A stretch of 64,000 bases of DNA. Origin: Janibacter terrae NBRC 107853 (GTDB lineage: Bacteria; Actinomycetota; Actinomycetes; Actinomycetales; Dermatophilaceae). Shown piece after piece: positions 55,899-63,808 of this stretch; position 1 is the first letter of the stretch; each line of letters begins with the position of its first letter. A program made the position numbers and the translations under genes. The DNA lies in assembly GCF_001591405.1 (NCBI RefSeq), contig NZ_BCUV01000007.1:744001-808000 (forward strand). The letters are read 5' to 3'. Under the pieces are notes generated by a model. That model worked only from the letters and a program-made list of their open reading frames with translations, ran no database searches and was not told the DNA's origin.

Positions 55899-56831
55899 AT
55901 GACCCGCTACGCCTACCTCGGACCCGAGGGCACCTTCACCCAGCAGGCGCTGCTGTCGTGGGTGGCCGACGCGGCCCACGAGCAGGTGCCGCTCGGGTCG
56001 GTCGACGCCGCGCTCGACGCGCTGCGCGCCGGCGACGTCGACGCGGCGGTCGTGCCCATCGAGAACAGCGTCGAAGGGGGTGTCTCGGCCACCCTCGACG
56101 CCCTCGCCTCGGGCGACCCGCTCGTCGTCGTCGGCGAGGTGCTCGTGCCGATCACCTTCGTCGCGTGCGCGCGACCGGGCACGGACCTGGGCCGGGTCCG
56201 CGCGATCGGCACGCACAGCCACGCGTGGGCGCAGGTGCGCGGGTGGGCCGGCAAGGAGGCGCCGCAGGCGATCTACGTGCCGACGCTCTCGACCGCCTCC
56301 GCGGCCAAGGACCTCGCCGAGCACCCGGACGACCTCGGCTACGACGTCGCGGTGTGCGCCCTGATCGCCGCGGAGCACTTCGGGCTCGAGGTGCTGGCGC
56401 ACGACATCGGCGACATGACCAACGCCGTCACCCGGTTCGTCGTCGTGGCGCGGCCGGACTGGCTGCCCGCCCCGACCGGCCGCGACAAGACGACCGTCGT
56501 GCTCTACCAGCGCGCCGACCGGGCCGGTGGCCTGCTCGAGCTGCTCGAGCAGTTCGCGGTGCGGGGCATCAACATGACGCGGCTGGAGTCCCGCCCGACG
56601 AAGAAGTCGATGGGCTCCTACTGCTTCTCGATCGACCTCGAGGGGCACGTGCAGGACGAGCGGGTCGGTGCCGCGCTGATGAGCCTGCACCGGGTCTGCG
56701 CGGACGTGCGCTTCCTCGGCTCCTACCCGGCGGCCGCCGGGACCCCGATCACCGTCGACCCGATCACGAGCGACGCGGCCTTCGTCGCCGCCCGTGACTG
56801 GCTCGACCGGCTGCGGCGGCTCGGCGACTGA
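55899..56831 (+). CDS. pheA: Prephenate dehydratase
   Basis: 310 residues, monofunctional PDT plus ACT. The catalytic domain begins YAYLGPEGTFTQQALL and contains DAAVVPIENSVEGGVSATLDAL and DMTNAVTRFVVVARP; the catalytic Thr is in TRFVVV. The ACT domain (residues about 200-280) carries the Phe-binding RLESRPTKKSMGSYCFSIDLEG. It converts prephenate to phenylpyruvate for phenylalanine synthesis, with feedback by Phe. It has a GGAGG site. The chorismate mutase partner is not in the window. Confidence 0.95.
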   Translation: MTRYAYLGPEGTFTQQALLSWVADAAHEQVPLGSVDAALDALRAGDVDAAVVPIENSVEGGVSATLDALASGDPLVVVGEVLVPITFVACARPGTDLGRVRAIGTHSHAWAQVRGWAGKEAPQAIYVPTLSTASAAKDLAEHPDDLGYDVAVCALIAAEHFGLEVLAHDIGDMTNAVTRFVVVARPDWLPAPTGRDKTTVVLYQRADRAGGLLELLEQFAVRGINMTRLESRPTKKSMGSYCFSIDLEGHVQDERVGAALMSLHRVCADVRFLGSYPAAAGTPITVDPITSDAAFVAARDWLDRLRRLGD

Positions 56832-56847
56832 GGTCGAAGCCTGAGGT

Positions 56848-56870
56848 CGGCGCCCGCCGGCCGGGCGCCG
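56848..56870. terminator. Hairpin between pheA and the ATP-grasp gene
   Basis: Arms CGGCGCCCG and CGGGCGCCG around a CCGGC loop, 1 base from the stop of the minus-strand gene and 17 from that of pheA. Suits termination from both sides. Confidence 0.6.
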
Positions 56871-56871
56871 C

Positions 56872-57912
56872 TCAGAGCGTCGCCAGGCGGGTGTTGGCGA
56901 TGTCCGCGTAGTGCTTGCCGACGGCGACCTTGCGCTCGAGGTCGGCGATGACCGCGGGCACGAAGTCGATGCCGTACAGCTGCTCGCACGAGCCGAACCC
57001 ACCGGGGCTGAAGACGTTGACCTCCATGAGCTTGTCGCCGACGATGTCGAGCCCGACGAGGAACATGCCGTCGGCGATGAGCTTGGGGCGCACCGCCTCC
57101 ACGAGGTCGCGCATCGCGGGGGTGATCGTCACCTTCACGGCCTTGCCGCCGGCTGACATGTTCGAGCGCAGGTCCTTGCTCGTGCTCCTGCGGCGGAAGG
57201 CGGCGACCTGCCCGTCCACCTCGAGCGGGCGGCCGTTCATGACGAACATGCGCACGTCACCGTCCTTGGCCTCGGGCAGGTACTCCTGGGCGACGACGTA
57301 GCCGTCACGGGCGATCGCCTCGATGATCTGGCTGAGGTTGGGGGACTCCTTGCGGTCGACGAGGAAGACGCCGCTGCCCCCGGAGCCCTGCAGGGGCTTG
57401 AGCACGGCCCGGCCGCCGAGGTCGCCGACGAACTGCTCGATGAGCGCCTCGTCGCGGGAGATCAGGGTCTTGGGCCGCACGATCTCCGGGAAGTGCTGGA
57501 AGTAGGCCTTGGAGAGCGCGTTGGCCAGCGAGGTGGGGTCGTTGACGACGAGGACGCCGGCAGCCGCGAAGAGCTGGCCGAAGGCCACGCCCGCGTTGCC
57601 CGCCCACGGGTTGTCCTCGGCGTCGTCGGCCGGGTCGAAGCGCATCATGACGACGTCGAACTCGTCGATGCGCATCTGCTCCTCGATCTTGGGCTTCTGC
57701 ACGTCCGCCAGGAAGCGCTCGAGCGACTTGTAGGCCTTCGCCGCGCCGGTGCGGGCACGCGCCGAGAGGGAGCCGTCGGGCTCGTAGGCGAAGTCACCGA
57801 GGCCCATGAGGTAGGCCTCGTGGCCCATCGTGTGGGCGGTCATCGCCAGGCGGGTGGTGGTGTAGTACGGCTCCTCGGTGAGGACGTCGTTGACGACGAA
57901 TCCGATCTTCAT
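56872..57912 (-). CDS. Glutathione-synthase-like ATP-grasp ligase
   Basis: 346 residues. The N-terminal KIGFVVNDVLTEEPYYTTTRLAMTAHTMGHEAYLM and PWAGNAGVAFGQLFAAAGVLVVNDPTSLANALSKAYFQHFPEIVRPKTLIS resemble prokaryotic glutathione synthetase. The ATP-grasp core has RAVLKPLQGSGGSGVFLVD, VVAQEYLPEAKDGDVRMFVMNG (metal Glu/Asp) and LVGLDIVGDKLMEVNVFSPGG. It joins a carboxylate to an amine with ATP. Actinobacteria normally use mycothiol, not glutathione, and no gshA is seen, so the substrate may be another peptide. It is the last gene of a trio with a peptidase and an amidohydrolase. Confidence 0.88.
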   Translation of the reverse strand: MKIGFVVNDVLTEEPYYTTTRLAMTAHTMGHEAYLMGLGDFAYEPDGSLSARARTGAAKAYKSLERFLADVQKPKIEEQMRIDEFDVVMMRFDPADDAEDNPWAGNAGVAFGQLFAAAGVLVVNDPTSLANALSKAYFQHFPEIVRPKTLISRDEALIEQFVGDLGGRAVLKPLQGSGGSGVFLVDRKESPNLSQIIEAIARDGYVVAQEYLPEAKDGDVRMFVMNGRPLEVDGQVAAFRRRSTSKDLRSNMSAGGKAVKVTITPAMRDLVEAVRPKLIADGMFLVGLDIVGDKLMEVNVFSPGGFGSCEQLYGIDFVPAVIADLERKVAVGKHYADIANTRLATL

Positions 57913-57954
57913 GCGGGCTTCTCCTTGGGTCAGGTGGGGGACGAAGGGGGTGGC

Positions 57955-59145
57955 TCAGGCGTGGACGCTCGGGGGCAGCAGCCGGGTGACGTCGTCGGAG
58001 CACTCGGCGGCGGCCGCGAGCCGGTCCGCCGTCGAGGGGTCGTCGAGCCACCGCGGCAGGATCCGCGGGGGGTTGAGGATGCCGGCCTCGTCGAGCGAGT
58101 CGATGAGCGGCAGGTCGTCGAGCGAGAACTTGCCGAGCCACAGGCGATCGAGGGTGCCGCCGCCCCTCAGGTGGTCCAGCAGGTCGACGAGGCCGCGCAG
58201 GTAGATGGCGTCCTTGGTCAGCCCCCCGGAGCGGTAGGCGCGCATCGTCGTGGTGAAGGCGCTGGCCTCGGGGAACCCGGCGTCGACGAGTCCCTCCCAC
58301 GCCTCGACGAAGGAGGAACCCCCCGTCATCCGGTGGACGGTGACGACCCGGGCCGCGAGCTGCCGCAGCCGGAAGGGGGTCAGACCGCCGCACCCGATCT
58401 CGGCGAGCACCGCCAGGCCCTCCTGGGTCTCGTCGTAGCCGGCGAGACCGGTGCCGAGCACCTGGATGGGCTGGGCCGAGCCGTTGACCTGCGTGACGAG
58501 GTGGGTCCCGACCTCGTGCTGGAGGAGGGCGTCGGCCCGCGCCCGCTGGACGGTCGCGTCGGGGTCGATGAGCAGGGTGTTGCCGGAGACGACCACGCCG
58601 TTGACGTCGTCACGGACCTCTGCGTGGATGTCGATGCCGGGGTCGATCCCCGTGTAGTGGTCGATCTCCGCCTGGGCCAGCCCGAGGAACTCCTCGGCGG
58701 TGACCCCCTCCCCCTTCGTCTCGGGGGTGGGGACGGCGGCGAGGATGTTCTCCGCCTGCTCCCGCAGGCGGGGGGAGGTCCCGCCGTAGAGCTCGGTGCT
58801 CAGCTGGCGGAAGACGTCGCTGTCCCGTGCCATGAGCATGTCGATCTGCAGCAGCAGCTCACGGTGCTTGGCCCGCAGGAGGGACGCGAGCGTGGTGTCC
58901 TCGACCTGGCTGACGTCGATGTTGGTGACGACCTGCTTGAGGACCTCCTGGTCGGCCTCGAGCTCGCGGTAGACGAAGCGCGGCTCGCTCACCCTGCCGG
59001 CGACGAACTCGGCCTTGATGTCGTCGGCGTTGACGGGGGTGACGTCGAGCAGGAAGCGCATCGACCCCGACATCTGGGCGAGGGCGTGGTCGATCGCGAG
59101 GTCGTTGACGCTGACCCTGCGCAGCGCCGCGGCGTCCTCGCTCAT
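57955..59145 (-). CDS. DUF1704/MATCAP-type HExxTH peptidase (QEGLA motif protein)
   Basis: 396 residues. The metalloprotease motif HEVGTH is at residues 210-215, and QEGLA at 241-245 follows inside DETQEGLAVLAEIGCGGL; the Glu of QEGLA is a likely third zinc ligand. These are the hallmarks of DUF1704, annotated in bacteria as flavohemoglobin expression-modulating QEGLA motif protein. In animals it is the tubulin tyrosine carboxypeptidase MATCAP. A C-terminal amino acid or small peptide bond is the expected target. ATG overlaps the stop of the amidohydrolase gene, and the ATP-grasp gene starts 42 bases after its stop. Confidence 0.88.
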   Translation of the reverse strand: MSEDAAALRRVSVNDLAIDHALAQMSGSMRFLLDVTPVNADDIKAEFVAGRVSEPRFVYRELEADQEVLKQVVTNIDVSQVEDTTLASLLRAKHRELLLQIDMLMARDSDVFRQLSTELYGGTSPRLREQAENILAAVPTPETKGEGVTAEEFLGLAQAEIDHYTGIDPGIDIHAEVRDDVNGVVVSGNTLLIDPDATVQRARADALLQHEVGTHLVTQVNGSAQPIQVLGTGLAGYDETQEGLAVLAEIGCGGLTPFRLRQLAARVVTVHRMTGGSSFVEAWEGLVDAGFPEASAFTTTMRAYRSGGLTKDAIYLRGLVDLLDHLRGGGTLDRLWLGKFSLDDLPLIDSLDEAGILNPPRILPRWLDDPSTADRLAAAAECSDDVTRLLPPSVHA

Positions 59146-59966
59146 GCCGTGGCCCCCTCGGTCAGCCGCTCCAGCGCCGCCAGGACCGGGCCCCGGGTGG
59201 CGGCGAGGGCCGCGGCGATCGCCGCGATGCGCTCGTCGTCGGGCTCGCCGGTCCACTCGTCCATGTAGGTCTTCTTGAACTCGATGGCCAGCACGACGGC
59301 CTGGTCGGGGTAGCGCGCGTGCGCCCACTGCGCGATACCGCGCCCGCGGAACTTGACGTTCTCGCGCACGTCGAGCCGTCCGCCGGACAGCTCGACGTGC
59401 TCCATGAAGGTGTCGACGACGCTGCCCCAGCGCTCCCGGTCGAGGCTGCCGGTGCCGACGTTGACGTCGGGGTTGTCCTCCTGGGGGCCCGGTACGGCGT
59501 CGGCACCGTCACGACGGTGGTTGTAGGAGTGGACGTCGTAGACGACGAAGGGGCCGCGGGCCGCGATCTCGTCGAAGCGACGCCCCAGCTCGTCGTACAC
59601 CTCGTCGAAGACCTCCAGCGAGCGCTCGGCGATGTCGTCCGGGAGCCGGCCGCCGCGCCACATGTCGAGCCCCCAGGCGTCCTCGGGCTCGCGGTAGACC
59701 GCCTCCTCGCGGACCCGGTTGAGGTCGGTCTCGAAGCGCGACCGGTGCACGACGAGACGAGCCGGCAGCCGCTCGATGAAGCGGTCGGTGAAGGGGTCCT
59801 CCTCGCGGAGCCGGACCTCCTCGTCGAGGACCATCTGCTCGTGGACCTCGGGTCGCAGGTCGTGGCCGGCGTGGACGGCGGTGGCGACGAGCTGGCCGCT
59901 CCAGTCGCCGTCGACGGAGAGCACGGGGAGATCGTGGGTGGCCTGCGGAGCGCGGGTTTCGGACAT
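59142..59966 (-). CDS. N-formylglutamate amidohydrolase-like hydrolase
   Basis: 274 residues. Family blocks are VATAVHAGHDLRPEV, DPFTDRFIERLPARLVVHRSRFETDLNRVREEAVYR, FVVYDVHSYNHRRDGADAVPGPQEDNPDVNVGTGS and VLAIEFKKTYMDEWTGE. The metal ligands are probably His and Glu of HAGHDLRPE and His of DVHSYNH. N-formylglutamate hydrolysis belongs to histidine breakdown, but no hut genes are here; its coupling to a peptidase and an ATP-grasp ligase suggests another amide substrate. The start lies 6 bases after TAGACA on this strand. Confidence 0.88.
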   Translation of the reverse strand: MSETRAPQATHDLPVLSVDGDWSGQLVATAVHAGHDLRPEVHEQMVLDEEVRLREEDPFTDRFIERLPARLVVHRSRFETDLNRVREEAVYREPEDAWGLDMWRGGRLPDDIAERSLEVFDEVYDELGRRFDEIAARGPFVVYDVHSYNHRRDGADAVPGPQEDNPDVNVGTGSLDRERWGSVVDTFMEHVELSGGRLDVRENVKFRGRGIAQWAHARYPDQAVVLAIEFKKTYMDEWTGEPDDERIAAIAAALAATRGPVLAALERLTEGATA

Positions 59967-59972
59967 GCTTGT

Positions 59973-59978
59973 TGTCTA
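59973..59978 (-). promoter_or_regulatory. -10 box of the amidohydrolase trio
   Basis: TAGACA on the minus strand, 6 bases before the ATG at 59966 and overlapping the stop of the alpha/beta-hydrolase gene. It gives the trio its own start point. Confidence 0.5.
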
Positions 59979-60935
59979 CAGCATGGGAGCCCGCGGGGAA
60001 GAACCGTCGCACGCGCCCTCGCACCAGTCGAGCAGCCGCGCCGTGAGCGCCGCCGACTCGGGCAGCCGGGGGTCGGAGAGGTAGGAGTGCCACAGCCCCT
60101 CGGCGAGCACGAGGTCCGCCTCCCCGCCGGCGGCCCGCCAGGCCGTGTGGATCCGGGCGGTGTCGGACAGGAAGAGGTCGCGCGTGCCGGTCGTGAAGAT
60201 CGCCGGCGGCAGTGCCCCGCCCGACCAGTCGGCGTGCACGGGTGAGACGAGCGGGTCGCGCAGGTCCGCGTCGCCGGCGTAGGCCCGGGCGAACCGCTCC
60301 TGCTGCCCCCGCCACCGGATGTAGGCGTCGCGGCCCTCGTTGACCCGGTGGCTGTCGCCCTCTCCCGCCAGGTCCCCGAAGGGGGTCAGCGCCACCATCC
60401 CGAGCGGCAGCGGCGGCCCGTCACCGGCCGCTCGCAGCTCCCGGATGCGCTGCAGTACACCGAGGGCGAGGTTGGCGCCGGCCGAGACGCCGCCGAGCAG
60501 GACCCGCGGGCCGCGCTCCTCCACCCCCGCCACGTAGGCCTCGAGGCAGACGTCGACGGCGACGGGGAAGCGCGCCTCGGGAGCGAGCGGGTACTCGACC
60601 GAGACGACCGGCCGGCCGAGCCCGGCCGCCAGCCGCAGCCCGGTCCCGTCATGCGCCGAGCCCCAGCAGAAGCCGCCGCCGTGGACCCACAGCACCCACG
60701 CGCCCTCGCTCGCCCCCGGCGTCGCCATGACGAGGTGCCCCCGCGCATCGCGTCGCGTCCCGACGCCCAGACCGGCTCGGTCCGCCTCGAACCCGGCGAG
60801 GCGCTGCTTCGCCCCCTTCGCCCGCAGCCACCGGGTGGTCCGCGGCGTGAGCGGCCACCGGTGGACCCGGTTGTCCGCCGCGGCCGCGGCCGCGACCGCC
60901 ACGGCGCTCACCGTGGGCGGGAACCACGCCCTCAC
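59976..60935 (-). CDS. Alpha/beta-hydrolase of the hormone-sensitive-lipase type
   Basis: 319 residues. The oxyanion motif is WVLWVHGGGFCWGSAHDG, the nucleophile elbow is LLGGVSAGANLALG (GVSAG), then Asp near RDLFLSDTARIHTAW and the catalytic His in EGLWHSYLSDPRLPES. An N-terminal hydrophobic segment (VSAVAVAAAAAADNR) may anchor or export it. It should cleave carboxyl esters. It starts with GTG in the stop of the acyltransferase gene (GTGA), so the lipase and acyltransferase are made together. Confidence 0.9.
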   Translation of the reverse strand: MRAWFPPTVSAVAVAAAAAADNRVHRWPLTPRTTRWLRAKGAKQRLAGFEADRAGLGVGTRRDARGHLVMATPGASEGAWVLWVHGGGFCWGSAHDGTGLRLAAGLGRPVVSVEYPLAPEARFPVAVDVCLEAYVAGVEERGPRVLLGGVSAGANLALGVLQRIRELRAAGDGPPLPLGMVALTPFGDLAGEGDSHRVNEGRDAYIRWRGQQERFARAYAGDADLRDPLVSPVHADWSGGALPPAIFTTGTRDLFLSDTARIHTAWRAAGGEADLVLAEGLWHSYLSDPRLPESAALTARLLDWCEGACDGSSPRAPML

Positions 60936-61960
60936 AGGTGCTCCCGTCCGCTCACGTGCGTGTCGACCCAGTGGTTGACCTGGCCCCACTGCCGCTCGAG
61001 CCAGACCGCGACCTCGTCCGGGTCCGTCGGCACGTCCTCGCTGCGGAAGGTGCGACCGCGGAGGAGCAGCCGGTTGCGGAAGGGCACGGCCCGCACGACC
61101 GCGGCCGGTCCGGAGATCATGTCGAGCCCCGTGTGGGCGATGACCATGACGTCGGCCTCGGGGGCGCGCTCGCGGATCGCGGCGACGCCGCGGGAGCGGG
61201 CCTCGAGGACCCAGGGGCGGGCGACGGCGGTGGCGAGCCGCTCGGCCTCGCCGCGGGCCTTGAGCTGACGCACCTGCACCTCGTGCCGCTCCCGGGTCCA
61301 GTTGCGACCCTCCGGGAAGATGAGCATCGCGTCCTTGGCGGTGAGCGTCGCGGCGAGCTCGGCGACGCCACGCGCCCGGTCGTCACCGGCACCGGAGCGC
61401 GAGGGCACGAAGTAGGAGTCGAGCCGCTGCAGCACCATCGCGATGCCCGGGTCCCACAGCATCGCGTCGGCGAGGACGACCCGGGGGATGCGCCCGGCGG
61501 TCGAGGCGAGCAGCCAGGCGATGGCGAGCGAGTCGGCCGGGCCGGCGTGCCGGGAGATGACGACGAGCGGGTGGCCGGGACGGCCGACGGTCAGCTCCCC
61601 CTCGATCTCGACGTGGAACCCGACGACCCGCCGGGCCGTGAAGAGCACGTGGTCGAGCGCCCGCTGGATGAGCTCGAGGTGGTCCGCGTCCCACGTGGGG
61701 CTCGTCCCCCGCGGGGAGCGCAGGCGCAGGTACCAGCACTCGACGACCAGCCCGATGTCCTCCCACATGACGTAGAGCGCGAGGAAGAGGCAGCGCAGGA
61801 GCGCCAGCCGCCGGTCCCACGGCCACAGCAGGAGCAGGCAGGGGGTGATGACGACGAAGAGCAGGGACACGACGATGCCGACGAACGGGTAGAGCGCCTG
61901 CAGGAGCAGCCGCAGCCACATCGGCGGAGCGGGCAGCGAGGGCAGCGCCGAGATCCTCAC
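60932..61960 (-). CDS. 1-acylglycerol-3-phosphate acyltransferase-like membrane protein
   Basis: 342 residues. Two N-terminal membrane helices (LLLQALYPFVGIVVSLLFVVITPCLLLLWPW) precede the PlsC domain: VVISRHAGPADSLAIAWLL is the HxxxxD motif and AMLIFPEGRNWTRERHE the FPEG motif. The shape is that of long PlsC proteins of actinobacteria. It should transfer an acyl group to a lipid acceptor. The GTG start overlaps the patatin stop, and its own stop overlaps the next GTG. Confidence 0.9.
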   Translation of the reverse strand: MRISALPSLPAPPMWLRLLLQALYPFVGIVVSLLFVVITPCLLLLWPWDRRLALLRCLFLALYVMWEDIGLVVECWYLRLRSPRGTSPTWDADHLELIQRALDHVLFTARRVVGFHVEIEGELTVGRPGHPLVVISRHAGPADSLAIAWLLASTAGRIPRVVLADAMLWDPGIAMVLQRLDSYFVPSRSGAGDDRARGVAELAATLTAKDAMLIFPEGRNWTRERHEVQVRQLKARGEAERLATAVARPWVLEARSRGVAAIRERAPEADVMVIAHTGLDMISGPAAVVRAVPFRNRLLLRGRTFRSEDVPTDPDEVAVWLERQWGQVNHWVDTHVSGREHL

Positions 61961-62778
61961 GCCCGACCCTCGAGGTAGCCGGTCGTCGCCGCGAAGGCCC
62001 GGGCCATGCGGTCCTCGACCTTGGCCACCGACCCCTGCCCGAGCAGGGAGGCGGTCGGGGTCCGGTCCACGCCGCTCGGCAGCACGTGCAGGCGCACCGA
62101 GTCGGGCACCTCCGCGATCTCCTCGACGAAGCGGTGCCGACGCGCGATCTCGAAGGCCACGAGCCCGACGTCGAGCGGGTTGGTCGGCGCGAGGAGCGGC
62201 TGCTCGACCCGTCCGACCTGGAGCACGTGGATGTCGGTGGCGCCCAGGGCCATCGCCCGCCCCACGGGGATCGAGTGCACGAGCCCGCCGTCGTAGTAGT
62301 GCGCGCCGTCGATCTGGACGGGCGGGAAGAGACCGGGCACCGCGCAGCTCGCGGCCACGGCCGGCCCGATCCGGCCGGACGTGAACCACCGCGACGCCGA
62401 GCTCTCGATCTCCGCGGCGACGCACTGGAAGGGCACCGGCAGGTCCTCGATGAGGTCGACCCCCAGGTGCCGCTCGACGAGGTCCGCGATGAGCCCGCGC
62501 CGCATGACGTGCGTGCGGTGCCTCGCGAAGCGCGCGGCCTGCCGCACGGGGTTCTCGTTCATCTCCCCCGAGCTGACGACATCGCGCCACAGGCCCTCGA
62601 GCCGCTCGACGCCCTCGGCGGTCGGGTCGGCGGCGATGAAGGCACCGTTGACGGAGCCGATGCTCGTGCCGACGACGAGGTCGGGCGTGATGTCCGCGGC
62701 GAGCAGCGCGCGCAGCATGCCCACCTGGGTCGCTCCGAGGACGCCACCGCCACCGAGGACGAAGGCGGTCATGGGCAT
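61957..62778 (-). CDS. Patatin-like phospholipase
   Basis: 273 residues. The oxyanion loop is LGGGGVLGATQVGML, the nucleophile motif GTSIGSVNGAFIA (GxSxG) and the Asp is in HYYDGGLVHSIPVG (DGG). This is the bacterial patatin catalytic dyad set. It should hydrolyse acyl lipids in the cytoplasm. The ATG at 62778 lies 7 bases after TAACCT; a second Met is two codons on. It begins a coupled series with an acyltransferase and a lipase, pointing to membrane lipid remodelling. Confidence 0.92.
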   Translation of the reverse strand: MPMTAFVLGGGGVLGATQVGMLRALLAADITPDLVVGTSIGSVNGAFIAADPTAEGVERLEGLWRDVVSSGEMNENPVRQAARFARHRTHVMRRGLIADLVERHLGVDLIEDLPVPFQCVAAEIESSASRWFTSGRIGPAVAASCAVPGLFPPVQIDGAHYYDGGLVHSIPVGRAMALGATDIHVLQVGRVEQPLLAPTNPLDVGLVAFEIARRHRFVEEIAEVPDSVRLHVLPSGVDRTPTASLLGQGSVAKVEDRMARAFAATTGYLEGRA

Positions 62779-62785
62779 GGTCGTC

Positions 62786-62791
62786 AGGTTA
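62786..62791 (-). promoter_or_regulatory. -10 box of the patatin/acyltransferase/lipase operon
   Basis: TAACCT on the minus strand, 7 bases before ATG 62778; it shares bases with the TAA stop of the transglutaminase-like gene. Confidence 0.45.
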
Positions 62792-63808
62792 CTGCGGGGT
62801 CTTCCCGGCGCGCGGGTCCGACCCGTCCTGGGGGATGACGTCGACGCCGACCTTGAGGCTGGACCCACCCCCTTCGCCGAAGATCACGCCCTTGAGCGGC
62901 GAGACGTCGCGGAAGTCCCGCCCCCAGCCGGTGACGATGTAGCGCGAGTCGGCGAAGTGGTTGTTGGTCGGGTCGAGGTCGACCCAGTCGCCGTCGGGGG
63001 TCATCGCCGCGACCCACGCGTGCGAGGCGTCCGAGCCCTGCAGCTTGACCTTGCCCGGCGCCGGCCGGGTCTCGATGTAGCCCGAGACGTAGCGGCCGGG
63101 GATGCCGACGGCGCGCAGGCAGCCGGCGGCGAGGTGGGCGAAGTCCTGGCAGACGCCCTCGCGCTGGGCGAGCAGCTCCGGCAGCGTGGTCTTCACGCTC
63201 GTCGTGCCCTTGGCGTACGTGAAGTCGCGGTAGATGTCGGAGTACAGCGCGACGAGGGCCTCGCCGAAGGGCCGGTCCGGGGGCAGGATGCCGGCCGAGT
63301 AGGCGATGACCTCGGGTGCGATCTCGACGAGCGCCGACGGCAGCAGGTACTGCGCCGCCTCGGCCCGGTCGATCCCCTCGCCGGCGTCGACGAGCTCGGC
63401 GACCTCCGCGACCGTCCACGCGTCCAGCCGGCCCATGTCCGGCGGCGGCCACTCGATCTCCATGAGGCTGCGCTTGTACACGTCGAGCACGGTGTGCGGC
63501 GTGCGCACCTCGTAGAAGCTCGAGTGGTTGCCGAAGTGGTCGACGTGCTCGGTGTGGATGTGCGGCTCGGGCACGATCTCGACGGAGTGCTCGACGACCC
63601 GCTGCTGCGCGGTCTCCCGCGGCCGCAGCAGCGCCCGGCCGAAGGAGTCGGTCACGTACTCCTCGTACGTGTACGTCGTGCGGTGGCGCACCTCGTACCG
63701 ACGAAGGGTGTGGTGCTCCGGCTTGATGACGGGGACCAGCGGGTTGCCGGTGGCGACCGGCTCGGGGGCCGGCGGGTGCGGGGGGACAGAGGTGTTGTCG
63801 ATGCTCAC
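62789..63808 (-). CDS. Transglutaminase-like protein (Bact_transglu_N type)
   Basis: 339 residues. An N-terminal Bact_transglu_N part (RYEVRHRTTYTYEEYVTDSFGRALLRPRETAQQRV) is followed by the transglutaminase core. The catalytic Cys is in REGVCQDFAHLAAGCLRAVGIPGRYVSGY, the His in GSDASHAWVAAMTPDGDWVDLDPTNN and the Asp in the same stretch. Such proteins are coupled to alpha-E and ATP-grasp proteins, probably for peptide modification. The start is GTG in the stop of the alpha-E gene (GTGA). Confidence 0.9.
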   Translation of the reverse strand: MSIDNTSVPPHPPAPEPVATGNPLVPVIKPEHHTLRRYEVRHRTTYTYEEYVTDSFGRALLRPRETAQQRVVEHSVEIVPEPHIHTEHVDHFGNHSSFYEVRTPHTVLDVYKRSLMEIEWPPPDMGRLDAWTVAEVAELVDAGEGIDRAEAAQYLLPSALVEIAPEVIAYSAGILPPDRPFGEALVALYSDIYRDFTYAKGTTSVKTTLPELLAQREGVCQDFAHLAAGCLRAVGIPGRYVSGYIETRPAPGKVKLQGSDASHAWVAAMTPDGDWVDLDPTNNHFADSRYIVTGWGRDFRDVSPLKGVIFGEGGGSSLKVGVDVIPQDGSDPRAGKTPQ

